The translations under genes and the position numbers were made by a program. A stretch of 49,610 nucleotides of DNA from Desulfobacterales bacterium (GTDB taxonomy: Bacteria; Desulfobacterota; Desulfobacteria; Desulfobacterales; JAEINQ01). Shown here in pieces: positions 34,673 to 43,432 of this stretch. The notes under the pieces were generated by a model. The model ran no database searches. It was not told the origin of the DNA and saw only the letters and a list, made by a program, of their open reading frames with translations. Every line of letters begins with the position of its first letter. Positions within the stretch are counted from its first letter, which is position 1. The stretch is taken from contig JAEINQ010000050.1 in the NCBI GenBank assembly GCA_016342285.1, forward strand, positions 1 to 49,610, read 5' to 3'.

Positions 34673-34735
34673 GGGCGATCCGGTTGGGTCAGTTTAGCCG
34701 GTTGGGCCGGTTGGGCCAGTCCCTGCTTGAGTCGC

Positions 34736-34925
34736 CACCCGCTGAACAGGTGGCCTCAGGAGGCCCCCCAGAGGGGGGCTCAATGTCCAATATCCAATGC
34801 TCAATTCTCAATGTTCAAGGCGGTATTCTGCCTTTTTTTAGCCTTTTAACAATTGGCAGAGCGAAGCGATTCCAAAACGTAGCCTTGGACATTGAGGATT
34901 CGACATTCGAAATTACCCTTTAAAC
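34736..34925 (+). repeat. mosaic intergenic element, copy I (hybrid of A and C)
   Basis: The left part, from the GC hairpins (GCCCCCC-AGA-GGGGGGC at 34763-34779) through the CAATnnn left arm and the core (34825-34873), is almost identical to copy A. The right arm, GGACATTGAGGATTCGACATTCGAAATTACCCTTTAAAC, is almost identical to copy C, so this copy is a mosaic. Just upstream stand CGGTTGGGC direct repeats (34698-34716). Confidence 0.8.
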
Positions 34926-34970
34926 TTGATGCTCTCGTATAAAGTCCCAAATCCCGTCATGCCCGGGCGC

Positions 34971-36140
34971 CTATTTCACCGGCAGGGTAAACTGGGGCTC
35001 TCCCAGAAGAAACTTGCCACCGCCGACCCACTGTTTCAGGGTATCGGCAATTTCCCTGGCCCGGACCATGCTCGACAACGGCACCGTGGGAACGCTCTGG
35101 CCGTCGAGGCTGATGCTGCCGCTGCGAAGCTGGGCGTAGCTGACCTTGGCCAAAGTCTTGCCGTTGCCGCTGGGATAGTCATGGCCGTAATCGACAACAT
35201 GGGTGTAGATCTGGGCGTCGGAAATCCCCGTATATTTTGCCATCTGCTCGTTGAGCACCGGTATGGGAATACCAAGGCCCACCATGAGAGAACACCCGTA
35301 TCCCTGGATGCTGGCCCCCACCAGCCATTTGGGGCTCATCTGCTTGAGATTCCCCATGACCCAGAGGGTGCCGGCCGGCGTGACCGGCACCCCCTGCCGG
35401 GTTCGTTTGGCCGTTGGCTTGTGCTGGGTACCGAACCAGGTCACGTACCCTTCTCCCCCGCCGAGAAAAATCCGGGTACCCAGACCAATGGTCTTATAAT
35501 AAGGATCGTTGAACAAGGGGCTGAGCTGCCCGGCGCTGCAGTAATTGGCATTGCCCGCCTGGGGCTTTAGGGTCCCCATGTAGGTGTAAATGGTTCTTTT
35601 GGTCAAATTGACCGCGCAGTTGTAGTTCTGGTAGCCGTTTCGCGGGTTGCACAAGGTGGCCTGGGGCAGATCCTTTAGGGTGACCTGTTTTTCAAAGGAT
35701 TTGTTCGGATAACAGTCGGTACCATAGCCGGTGGCCTTGATGTGAACGGTCTTTCCGGCCACGAGATCCTGAATCACGTGCCCGCCGCCATAGTTGAACT
35801 CGCCCGGATAGACCTTGTTGAGCGGGTCATCCTGGCACGGCTCGGTGGCGCCGATGTAACAGTCCACCGCTGCCACGCCGCCGTAAGCCGGCACCTTGTT
35901 GATCCAGACCCCGCTGGCCTTGATCCCCGGCACGCTGTGGCCGAAGTTGATAAAGGCCCCGGACGAGCACATGGGTGCAAAGGTGCCCGTGGTCACCACG
36001 TCCACCTCCCGAGCCGCTTCTTCCGGCCCATTTTCCCGCACAATACCGATCATCTCCTCGGCCGTCACCACCACCACGGAGCCTGAGCGGATTTTATCGT
36101 TGATCTGCTGGTAGGTTTTGTTGATCTTGTGCTTCTTCAT
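34971..36140 (-). CDS. homocysteine biosynthesis protein (COG1900, aspartate-semialdehyde sulfurtransferase type)
   Basis: A 389-residue protein of the former DUF39 family. In methanogens and sulfate reducers these proteins make homocysteine from aspartate semialdehyde and sulfide, bypassing MetA/MetB. Visible features are VVVVTAEEMIGIV, the Cys-bearing TTGTFAPMCSSGAFINFGH, ATEPCQDD, ATLCNPRNGYQNYNC and GASIQGYGCSLMVGLGIPIPVLN. Several conserved cysteines fit a persulfide mechanism. C-terminal CBS domains seen in some archaeal members are absent. GGGAGCAG precedes the ATG at 36140. With the homocysteine methyltransferase at 14492-15430 it could complete methionine synthesis (inference). Confidence 0.88.
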   Translation of the reverse strand: MKKHKINKTYQQINDKIRSGSVVVVTAEEMIGIVRENGPEEAAREVDVVTTGTFAPMCSSGAFINFGHSVPGIKASGVWINKVPAYGGVAAVDCYIGATEPCQDDPLNKVYPGEFNYGGGHVIQDLVAGKTVHIKATGYGTDCYPNKSFEKQVTLKDLPQATLCNPRNGYQNYNCAVNLTKRTIYTYMGTLKPQAGNANYCSAGQLSPLFNDPYYKTIGLGTRIFLGGGEGYVTWFGTQHKPTAKRTRQGVPVTPAGTLWVMGNLKQMSPKWLVGASIQGYGCSLMVGLGIPIPVLNEQMAKYTGISDAQIYTHVVDYGHDYPSGNGKTLAKVSYAQLRSGSISLDGQSVPTVPLSSMVRAREIADTLKQWVGGGKFLLGEPQFTLPVK

Positions 36141-36205
36141 ACGTTCTGCTCCCGGATCGGTTGGCAGTGGCACCGACGGCAAAGTCCGGCGTCACCCGTA
36201 TCGGT

Positions 36206-37582
36206 TCATCCCCCTGGGGTCTGGGCCTGTTCAATCTTGGCGGAAATGTTATTTTGGATCCAGGTTCCGTCCCACCATTCAATCGGGTTAACGAAGGTGT
36301 GGTGAACCATGACGGCAAAATGGAGATGGTCGCCGCCGGCCATGCCGGTGGTCCCGGTAAGGCCGATGATCCCGCCCTTGGATACCATCTGCCCTTTTGT
36401 GACGTCAATGCTGCTGAGATGGGCATACATGGTAAACAGCCCGAATCCGTGATCGAGGATCACGGTACGCCCGTAAATCCCCAGGTTTTCATTAAATGCC
36501 ACCTTTCCGGCGTTGGCGGCCGGGACCGGTGAATGGGCCAGCGACGCCAGGTCGATCCCCATGTGCACCTGGTGGTCGATGATCTTTCCGTTGTACCGGT
36601 ATTCCCGGCTGTCGGCAAAGCCGGCCCGGTTGGCGGCGTTGGGCAGCCGCAGAAAGGCCCCTTCCCAGAGCAAGCGTCGTTCGGGATTGAGAATCCGCGA
36701 CTTGAGGGTCAGGTAATTGTCTGCCCGGACCTTGCGGTTGACTTGGAGAAATTTGTCGATGGGAGTCTGGGCATCGACGGTGATATCTTCTTGGAATTCG
36801 GGCATCTTCCAGTCAAGAAAGCCATCGGAGATATTGATCCGGTCGGCCCGAAACCGTCGGGATTTGATCCAGTGGCGAAAGCCGGCCCGGCCGGTATTGC
36901 CGGCAGCGTCCGTGGCCTGAACGGCGATGGAGGTGCCGGGCCCTTGTCGGTGGTTCAGGGCCATCATGGCCAGGTACAGCGTCTGGTCCTTGAACAGGCC
37001 GGAATACCCCGGGTAGAAATCCTCGCCCACGGTCACCCCACTGCGAGGGCACGGTTCACTGAGGCGGTAAATGACGGCACCGGCCCCCCCCTGGGTAAAA
37101 TAATGGGCCCGACTGACCACATCGATCACCGGCTCACGGGTGTCGACAACCACGTCCCTTTCCATCTCGGTTTTGTTGCCGTTGAACCAGCCGCGCCAGG
37201 AAAAATCCCGGACCCGAACGCGAAATACGGCCGGCCCGTCAATGATGCCCAGTTCCTTGGGCGTGACCGTAAAGGCAAAGGTGACTTTTTTCTGGGTGCC
37301 GCTGCCCAGCAGAACGGATCCGGGATAGGTCTTTTCGAACAGCACCGTCTCCTTGCCGTCTTTGTAGAGGCCAACCCAGACCCGCCGCACACCGCTTCGT
37401 TCATCAACGACGGTGGCGCTGACGGGCATTGTCATGCCGATGGCGACCGGTTCAGGCAGCAGTTCCAGCCGGGGCGGCTCTCCTTCGAGACGCATGAGCG
37501 CCAGAACGACCACCGGCAGCACCCCCATGACCGCAAGGATGCCAATCAAGGTTAGGCGAACATTTTTCTTATTTTCTTTCAA
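36206..37582 (-). CDS. membrane-anchored M23 family peptidoglycan peptidase
   Basis: A 458-residue protein with an N-terminal membrane anchor (about 9-30), a long beta-rich periplasmic region and a C-terminal LytM/M23 domain. The zinc ligands are visible in QVHMGIDLAS (H-x3-D) and HLHFAVMV (HxH). It probably cuts peptide cross-links in peptidoglycan or regulates other hydrolases. The start appears to be TTG at 37582, following AGGAAGGGA. It lies 65 bp upstream of the homocysteine gene on the same strand and is divergent from kdsA across a 348-bp gap. Confidence 0.88.
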   Translation of the reverse strand: MKENKKNVRLTLIGILAVMGVLPVVVLALMRLEGEPPRLELLPEPVAIGMTMPVSATVVDERSGVRRVWVGLYKDGKETVLFEKTYPGSVLLGSGTQKKVTFAFTVTPKELGIIDGPAVFRVRVRDFSWRGWFNGNKTEMERDVVVDTREPVIDVVSRAHYFTQGGAGAVIYRLSEPCPRSGVTVGEDFYPGYSGLFKDQTLYLAMMALNHRQGPGTSIAVQATDAAGNTGRAGFRHWIKSRRFRADRINISDGFLDWKMPEFQEDITVDAQTPIDKFLQVNRKVRADNYLTLKSRILNPERRLLWEGAFLRLPNAANRAGFADSREYRYNGKIIDHQVHMGIDLASLAHSPVPAANAGKVAFNENLGIYGRTVILDHGFGLFTMYAHLSSIDVTKGQMVSKGGIIGLTGTTGMAGGDHLHFAVMVHHTFVNPIEWWDGTWIQNNISAKIEQAQTPGG

Positions 37583-37745
37583 TGAGTTATATCCCTTCCT
37601 ATCGAATTCGATGAGCGTAAAAACATACCAGTTTCACCGAAGGGGATCAAGGCCTCTTTTCACCGACACGCCGTTGCCGACCGCGTGTTTCCCACCTTGA
37701 CTTTTCATGGTCTGCACGATACATGTCGCCCTGCTGTAAGGCAAA

Positions 37746-37761
37746 AGGCACGGCACTTGCA
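37746..37761 (+). promoter_or_regulatory. candidate sigma-54 promoter upstream of kdsA
   Basis: The bases AGGCACGGCACTTGCA match the sigma-54 consensus TGGCACG-N4-TTGCA at every fixed position except the first. Transcription would start near 37772, leaving about 160 bases of leader before kdsA. The gene for sigma-54 itself lies downstream in the same plus-strand run. The rest of the 348-bp divergent gap shows nothing else clear. Confidence 0.55.
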
Positions 37762-37930
37762 TTTGGGGCCGGCCCGGCCCATGGTGTGTCGGGCGGCCTA
37801 CCTTTCGGCCAAGGTGCTGTTTTTGTATTTTCAGTAATCTCTGTGATCTAAAAAACGCATTTTTTGCCGGCTCATCGGCATTAGACCGGAAACCGAACCC
37901 AATGGGCGTTGCCGCCCCCGGGAGATCCTT

Positions 37931-38749
37931 ATGAATCCAGTGGAAATCGGGAACATTCGCATGGGTAAGGGCCGGCCCCTGACCCTGATCGCCGGGCCCT
38001 GCGTCATCGAAACGCCGGATATCACCTTTGAGATTGCCGGGTATCTCAAGACCTTGTGCGAACGCATCGGCATGCCGCTAATATTCAAGGCCTCCTATGA
38101 CAAGGCCAACCGGACGAACATCACCAGTTTTCGCGGCCCCGGAATAGAAAGCGGGCTGGCGGTTCTGGCCGAGGTGCAAAAGAGGTTCGGCCTGCCGGTG
38201 ATCTCCGATGTACACAGCACCCTGGAGGTGCCCGAGGCGGCCCGGGTGCTGGACGTGATTCAGATCCCCGCTTTTTTGTGCCGCCAGACCGACCTGCTCC
38301 TGGCCGCGGCGCGATGCGGCAAGCCGATCAATGTCAAAAAAGGTCAGTTTCTCGCCCCGTGGGATATGAAAAGCGTGGTGGGCAAACTCGCATCGGCAGG
38401 GTGCGAACAGATCGTGCTCACCGACCGCGGGGCCATGTTCGGTTACAACAATCTGGTATCGGACATGCGCGGCATCGCCATCATGCAGTCCCTGGGCTGC
38501 CCGGTGGTCTTCGATGCGACCCACAGCATTCAGCTTCCCGGAGGCGCCGGCAATACCTCGGGCGGGCAGCGCGAGTTCGCTCCGGTGCTGGCCCGGGCCG
38601 CCGTGGCAGCCGGCGCGGATGCGGTGTTTATGGAGGTACATCCGGACCCGGACAAAGCCCTTTGCGATGGCCCCAACTCCCTGGTCCTGGAAACCTTGGA
38701 ACCGCTGCTGCGTCAACTCAAGGCCATACGGGAGATTGTCGCCCCATGA
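37931..38749 (+). CDS. kdsA: 3-deoxy-8-phosphooctulonate synthase
   Basis: A 272-residue enzyme that condenses arabinose 5-phosphate with phosphoenolpyruvate to make Kdo 8-phosphate, a precursor of the LPS inner core. Motifs are LTLIAGPCVIE at the N-terminus, KASYDKANRTNITSFRGPG, NVKKGQFLAPWDM and VFDATHSIQLPGG. GGGAGATCC precedes the ATG. Its stop overlaps the kdsC start by four bases (ATGA). A candidate sigma-54 promoter lies about 170 bp upstream. Confidence 0.96.
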   Translation: MNPVEIGNIRMGKGRPLTLIAGPCVIETPDITFEIAGYLKTLCERIGMPLIFKASYDKANRTNITSFRGPGIESGLAVLAEVQKRFGLPVISDVHSTLEVPEAARVLDVIQIPAFLCRQTDLLLAAARCGKPINVKKGQFLAPWDMKSVVGKLASAGCEQIVLTDRGAMFGYNNLVSDMRGIAIMQSLGCPVVFDATHSIQLPGGAGNTSGGQREFAPVLARAAVAAGADAVFMEVHPDPDKALCDGPNSLVLETLEPLLRQLKAIREIVAP

Positions 38750-39261
38750 CGGTCAAAGGGCTGGGACAGGTGCAACTGCTGTTGCTGGACGTGGACGGGG
38801 TGCTCACCGACGGCAGCATCGTCTACGATGACAACGGATGCCAGACCAAGGTATTCAACGTCCGGGATGGCCTGGGACTGCGCCTGCTCATGGATGCCGG
38901 CATCGGCGTCGGCATCGTCACCGGGCGAACCGGGCAGGCCCTGAAACACCGATGCAACAACCTGGGAATCGATCTGATCTTCGACGGGGTCAGCGACAAG
39001 GCCGCTCTGGTGGCACAGATCGGCCAACGCACCGGCATTGCCGCTGAGGCCATGGCCTATGTGGGTGACGACCTGCCGGACCTGCCCATCATGACCAGGG
39101 TCGGCCTGGCTGTGGCCGTGGCCGACGCCCACCCGCTGGTGACCACTCAAGCCGACCTGGTGACCCGAGCGCCGGGCGGACGGGGGGCAGTTCGGGAAAT
39201 CTGCGAAGGGATTCTCAAGGCCAGGGGATTGTGGGAACAAATCGAAAAACGGTACTTATGA
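38746..39261 (+). CDS. kdsC: 3-deoxy-D-manno-octulosonate 8-phosphate phosphatase
   Basis: A 171-residue HAD phosphatase of the KdsC class, removing the phosphate from Kdo 8-phosphate. The catalytic DVDGVLTDG (Asp15, Asp17), VTGRTGQAL and YVGDDLPDLPIM are typical. The start at 38746 overlaps the kdsA stop; a longer frame upstream is only an extension inside kdsA. Its stop overlaps the lptC start by four bases. Translation of kdsA, kdsC and lptC is therefore chained. Confidence 0.95.
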   Translation: MTVKGLGQVQLLLLDVDGVLTDGSIVYDDNGCQTKVFNVRDGLGLRLLMDAGIGVGIVTGRTGQALKHRCNNLGIDLIFDGVSDKAALVAQIGQRTGIAAEAMAYVGDDLPDLPIMTRVGLAVAVADAHPLVTTQADLVTRAPGGRGAVREICEGILKARGLWEQIEKRYL

Positions 39262-39845
39262 CGCCCCCCGCCGCCATGGCACGATCGACCCGGATCCGCC
39301 GCATCGTGATCAGTATGGCCATATTGATCATGGTCGCCATCGTTGCGGTCTTTGTCCAATACCGCCGGCTGGCCCCCAGTCCTGAAGCCCTGGTGGCGGC
39401 CTTGCCCGAAACGACCAATTTTTCTCTGGGGCAGGTCACCCACAGCGCCACCCGGGACGGCCGGACCGAGTGGCGCCTCAAGGCGACCGCGGCCCGGCTA
39501 AAAGACGGCAAAAAGCGCCTGGAACTCGATTCCCCTGATGTGGTCTACTTCATGGAAGACGGCCGTGAAATTTACATGAAGGCCCAGCGGGGAACCCTGG
39601 ACACAACCGCCAACGACATGGCGGCCTCGGGCCAGGTTCAGGTCGAAGATGGCCGGTACCGACTTGAAACCGAGGCGTTAAACTACGATCATGGCCGGAG
39701 AATCATCACCTGCCCGGTTCCGGTCCGACTTTTCGACGGCCAGTCCGAGGCGACCGGCGACAGGATGATCTACGACATGAACACGAAACGGATTGAACTC
39801 AAAGGACATGTGGATGTTCATTTCAGCCAAAACGGTCTTATTTAA
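39258..39845 (+). CDS. lptC: LPS export protein LptC
   Basis: A 195-residue bitopic protein with an N-terminal helix (about 15-34, VISMAILIMVAIVAVFVQY) and a periplasmic beta-jellyroll. Motifs such as TEWRLKATAARL and LDSPDVVYFMEDGREIYMKAQRG match LptC/YrbK. LptC receives LPS from the LptB2FG extractor and passes it to LptA. The ATG overlaps the kdsC stop. Assignment rests on position and fold pattern, since LptC diverges strongly. Confidence 0.88.
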   Translation: MTPPAAMARSTRIRRIVISMAILIMVAIVAVFVQYRRLAPSPEALVAALPETTNFSLGQVTHSATRDGRTEWRLKATAARLKDGKKRLELDSPDVVYFMEDGREIYMKAQRGTLDTTANDMAASGQVQVEDGRYRLETEALNYDHGRRIITCPVPVRLFDGQSEATGDRMIYDMNTKRIELKGHVDVHFSQNGLI

Positions 39846-39849
39846 CAGG

Positions 39850-40545
39850 ATGTTGAAAAACGTCATGAGTGCCGGCAAGACCGGTCAAAATTCACCGAAA
39901 AAGCGGCGTTTATGCCCTGTAAATGGGCATTTAGAGGTGGATTTTAGCGCCGAATGGCCAAGCGAAGTCGTTTCCCGGCAGCCGGATAGGCCCCTGTCGG
40001 CGACGGTGCTGCGTCTGGTTGCCTGCCTGCTGCTGGCCGGATGGATCGGTGCCGCGACCCAAGTGCATTCGGCAGACACGTCCGCTGCCGCCGGCAACGA
40101 AACCGAGCGCGTCCACATCATCGCAGACCAACTTGTGGCGGAGAGCGCCGAACGCAGCGCCGAATTCACCGGCAACGTCAGAGCGGTCCAGGACACGACG
40201 GTAATCACCGCTGACCGGCTCAAAATTTTCTACAAGGCCGGACCGCCGCCGGGCAGTGAGAACGGCCCGGAAGGCGAAACCGGGGCCATGGAAAAGATTC
40301 ACTGCAGCGGGCATGTGGTCATCCACTTCGACGACAAGGTGGCTGTCAGCCAGGACGCGATCTACACGGCCGACGATGGGATTCTGATCCTCACCGGCGC
40401 CGGAACCACGCTGACCAGCGAAAAAAACAGCGTGGTCGGCGAAAAAATTACGGTATTTCGCAACGAGGATCGCATGCTGGTTCAAGGGGGCAGCCAGCAG
40501 CGGGTCGAGGCGGTCTTCTTTTCCAAAGGAAAAGGGCTGAAGTGA
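39850..40545 (+). CDS. lptA: LPS transport periplasmic protein LptA
   Basis: The last 150 residues form an OstA/LptA-type beta-jellyroll: RVHIIADQLVAESAERSAEFTGNVRAVQDTTVITADRLKIFY is its diagnostic run (read in pieces), with HCSGHVVIHFDDKVAVS later. LptA bridges inner and outer membranes for LPS transport. The signal peptide (LRLVACLLLAGWIGAATQVHSA) lies about 54 residues inside the frame, and no good start lies close before it. The region between the lptC stop and the signal contains a hairpin (ATGCCC...GGGCAT, 39912-39930). I give the ATG at 39850; 39865 is an alternative, as is a non-ATG start nearer the signal. The identity is secure, the start is not. Confidence 0.85.
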   Translation: MLKNVMSAGKTGQNSPKKRRLCPVNGHLEVDFSAEWPSEVVSRQPDRPLSATVLRLVACLLLAGWIGAATQVHSADTSAAAGNETERVHIIADQLVAESAERSAEFTGNVRAVQDTTVITADRLKIFYKAGPPPGSENGPEGETGAMEKIHCSGHVVIHFDDKVAVSQDAIYTADDGILILTGAGTTLTSEKNSVVGEKITVFRNEDRMLVQGGSQQRVEAVFFSKGKGLK

Positions 40546-40597
40546 TTTTCCAGCCACGACAACGGGTGGGCTCAGGTGGCCCTGGACGGGACATCAT

Positions 40598-40652
40598 GCT
40601 TAATTTTAGGCACTTCAAACTTCAGGCATCCAAAGACCGCCCTTACCGGGGC
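40598..40652 (+). repeat. mosaic intergenic element, copy J (right arm and tail only)
   Basis: TAATTTTAGGCACTTCAAAC and GGCATCCAAAGACCGCCCTTACCGGGGCC match the reverse complement of the left arm and hairpin of copy F (29527-29590). No opposing arm or core is present. It fills the 160-bp gap between lptA and lptB. Confidence 0.65.
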
Positions 40653-40705
40653 CTGATTGCCAAAAACCCACGCGGATCAAATGGCCAACGTTCGGGAACT
40701 GACCT

Positions 40706-41428
40706 ATGCCGACCCTTTCGCTGAGAAATCTCGTTAAGACCTATGGCGGCCGCCAGGTGGTGCGGTCGGTGAGCATGGATATCTCCAGCGGTGATGTGGT
40801 CGGTCTGCTGGGTCCCAACGGGGCGGGGAAAACCACCACGTTCTATATGACCATCGGAATGATACGGCCCGATGCCGGCCAAGTCTTCCTTGACGATGAG
40901 GAGATCACGGGGTATCCCATGTATATGCGCGCCCGGCGAGGCGTGGGCTATCTGCCCCAGGAGACCTCCATCTTTGGCAAGCTGACCGTGCGGGAGAATA
41001 TTCTGGCTATTTTGGAAAACGGCCCAATGCCCCGATGGGAGCAGCAAAAACGGGCCCAGGACCTGCTGGCCGAACTCGGCATTGAGGCGCTTGCCGACCA
41101 GCGGGCCAGCGTTTTGTCCGGCGGTGAGAAACGACGGCTGGAAATTTCCAGAGCGCTGGCCACCGATCCGTCATTCATCCTGCTCGATGAACCCTTTGCC
41201 GGTATCGATCCGTTGGCCGTGATCGATATCAAGAACATCATCGCGCATCTTAAAACCAGGGAGATCGGCATTCTGATCTCCGATCACAATGTTCGGGAAA
41301 CCCTGGGCGCCTGCGACCGGGCCTATATTCTCAACGACGGCGATGTGATCGAAACCGGAACCCCAGAAGAAATCGCCGCCAGCCAGACAGCCCGGCGAAT
41401 CTATCTCGGAGACGAATTCAGGCTCTAA
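40706..41428 (+). CDS. lptB: LPS export ABC transporter ATP-binding protein LptB
   Basis: A 240-residue ABC ATPase with Walker A GPNGAGKTTTFYM, the Q-loop in YLPQETSIF, signature LSGGEKRRLEISRALA and Walker B FILLDEPFAGIDP. The GPNGAGKTTTFYMT run and FAGIDP are hallmarks of LptB. It powers extraction of LPS by the LptFG pair, which is encoded elsewhere. It is separated from lptA by 160 bp carrying element J and from rpoN by only four bases. Confidence 0.96.
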   Translation: MPTLSLRNLVKTYGGRQVVRSVSMDISSGDVVGLLGPNGAGKTTTFYMTIGMIRPDAGQVFLDDEEITGYPMYMRARRGVGYLPQETSIFGKLTVRENILAILENGPMPRWEQQKRAQDLLAELGIEALADQRASVLSGGEKRRLEISRALATDPSFILLDEPFAGIDPLAVIDIKNIIAHLKTREIGILISDHNVRETLGACDRAYILNDGDVIETGTPEEIAASQTARRIYLGDEFRL

Positions 41429-41432
41429 ACCT

Positions 41433-42866
41433 ATGGCACTGGAACTCAGACAACAACTCAAGCTGTCCCAGCAACTGATCATGACACCTCAGTTGCAGAT
41501 GGCCATCAAACTGCTTCAGCTCTCACGCCTGGAACTGATGGACACCATCCAGCAGGAACTGGAAGAAAATCCGGCACTGGAAGAGGCCCTGGACAGCGAC
41601 GTGGAATCCGGCCCCGAAAACAGCACCGATAGTGCTCCGGCCGAAACCTCCGAGATCAAAGAAGTCACCATCGAAGAAAAGATCAATGAAGACCTGGACT
41701 GGAGCAGCTTCATCGACGAATACAACACCCCGGGACGGACCAGTTACGAGACCGAACGGTTCGAATCACCGGGTTTTGAGCCCTTTGTCTCCAAAAAGGA
41801 TTCGTTGCAGGATCACCTCCTGTGGCAACTTCTGATGCAAGGCCCGACCCTGGAACAGGAACGCATCGGCAGTCTCATCACCGGCAACCTGAACCAGGAC
41901 GGCTACCTGGTCACGCCCATAGAAGAAATCGCCCGCGTCGGAGACGTGCCGCCGGAAACCGCCGAAACCGTGTTGAAACTGATGCAGGGATTCGATCCCG
42001 TCGGCGTCTGCGCCCGGGATCTGAGCGAATGTCTGCTGATTCAGACCGAGTATCTGGGACTTAAGAACTCACTGGTGACGGAAATCATCACCAACCACCT
42101 CAACCACCTGGAAAACCGCAACTACAAGGCGATCAGCCGTGCCCTCAAGGCGACCAAAGAGGAAATCGCCGCCGCCATCAATGTGATCCGCAGCCTTGAG
42201 CCGCGCCCCGGACGCCAATACACCGACGAAGAACCCCAATACATCACCCCAGACATTTACGTCTACAAACTCGGCGATGAGTTCGTCATTACCGTCAACG
42301 ACGACGGCTTGCCCAAGCTGCGGGTCAACAGTTATTACCGCAACGCCATGAAACGGGGCGAGAAGATCCCCGACAGCGCCAAGGAATACGTCCAGGAGAA
42401 GATGCGATCGGCGGCCTGGCTGATCCGCAGCATTCATCAGCGTCAAAAGACCATCTACCGTGTCATGGAAAGCATTCTTCGATATCAGGGGGATTTCTTC
42501 GAAAAAGGGATTGCCCATCTCAAACCCATGGTCCTTCGCGATGTGGCCGAAGACATCGGCATGCACGAATCCACCATCAGCCGGGTCACCACCAATAAAT
42601 ACGCCCATACTCCCCAGGGTATTTTCGAACTCAAATATTTCTTCAACAGCTCCATACGGCGAGTCAACGGCGACGCCATCGCCTCGGCCAGCGTTCAGGA
42701 CAAGATCCGGCATATTGTCGAAAGTGAAAATTCCAAACGGCCTTTCAGTGACGACAAGATCGCCAAAATCCTCAAGGAGCAAAACATCGATATCGCCCGG
42801 CGAACGGTAGCCAAGTACAGGGAAATCATGAAGATTCTTCCGTCCAGCAGGCGGAAACAGCTATAG
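41433..42866 (+). CDS. rpoN: RNA polymerase sigma-54 factor
   Basis: A 477-residue sigma-54. Region I is Gln- and Leu-rich (LRQQLKLSQQLIMTPQLQMAIKLLQ, read in pieces), region II is acidic (about 48-90), and region III holds the core-binding and -12 recognition parts including MHESTISRVTTNKYA. The RpoN box ARRTVAKYRE at 455-464 recognises the -24 element. It requires AAA+ activators such as the protein at 2356-3909. It follows lptB by four bases and precedes hpf by ten, so it is part of the same transcript. Confidence 0.97.
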   Translation: MALELRQQLKLSQQLIMTPQLQMAIKLLQLSRLELMDTIQQELEENPALEEALDSDVESGPENSTDSAPAETSEIKEVTIEEKINEDLDWSSFIDEYNTPGRTSYETERFESPGFEPFVSKKDSLQDHLLWQLLMQGPTLEQERIGSLITGNLNQDGYLVTPIEEIARVGDVPPETAETVLKLMQGFDPVGVCARDLSECLLIQTEYLGLKNSLVTEIITNHLNHLENRNYKAISRALKATKEEIAAAINVIRSLEPRPGRQYTDEEPQYITPDIYVYKLGDEFVITVNDDGLPKLRVNSYYRNAMKRGEKIPDSAKEYVQEKMRSAAWLIRSIHQRQKTIYRVMESILRYQGDFFEKGIAHLKPMVLRDVAEDIGMHESTISRVTTNKYAHTPQGIFELKYFFNSSIRRVNGDAIASASVQDKIRHIVESENSKRPFSDDKIAKILKEQNIDIARRTVAKYREIMKILPSSRRKQL

Positions 42867-42876
42867 GAGGCCACCG

Positions 42877-43404
42877 ATGCAGACATCCGTCACCTTCAAA
42901 AACCTTGATCCATCGGACGCCTTACGGGCCTACGCCGAGGAAAAGCTCAACCGCCTCGACAAATACCTCTACAACCCCGGCGAAGCCAGCGTCGTTTTGT
43001 CCGTCGAAAAGTTCCGCCACATCGCGGAAATCAACATCTCCGCCGACCGGTTCTCCATCAACGGCAAGGAAGAAACCGAAGACATGTATTCGGCCATCGA
43101 CATGGTGATGGACAAACTGGAAAGCCAGATCAAGAAGAGCAAACAGAAAATCCGCGATCGTCGCAGCGGCCGATCCCGGGCCAAAGGGTCGCCCGAAACC
43201 GGTGAAGCAACCGACGACGACGCCCTCCGGCAGGTCCATATAAAAAATATCGACTACAAGCCCATGGACGTGGACGAGGCCATCATGCAAATGGACCTGG
43301 TGGACGACGTCTTTCTCGTCTTCACCAATGCCCGCACCGACCGGGTCAATGTTCTCTACCGTCGAGCGGACGGCAATTACGGACTGATTCAGCCCAGCGG
43401 CTGA
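42877..43404 (+). CDS. hpf: ribosome hibernation-promoting factor, long form
   Basis: A 175-residue protein with the S30AE fold in residues 1-100 (MQTSVTFKNLDPSDALRAYAEEKLNRLDKYL, read in pieces), a charged linker rich in Arg and Lys, and a C-terminal dimerisation domain with KNIDYKPMDVDEAIMQMDL. The long form dimerises 70S ribosomes into inactive 100S particles under starvation. AGGAGG precedes the ATG. Its position directly after rpoN is a conserved arrangement in Proteobacteria. Confidence 0.95.
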   Translation: MQTSVTFKNLDPSDALRAYAEEKLNRLDKYLYNPGEASVVLSVEKFRHIAEINISADRFSINGKEETEDMYSAIDMVMDKLESQIKKSKQKIRDRRSGRSRAKGSPETGEATDDDALRQVHIKNIDYKPMDVDEAIMQMDLVDDVFLVFTNARTDRVNVLYRRADGNYGLIQPSG

Positions 43405-43432
43405 CTCGGCCTTAATCCATGGAATCGAATCG

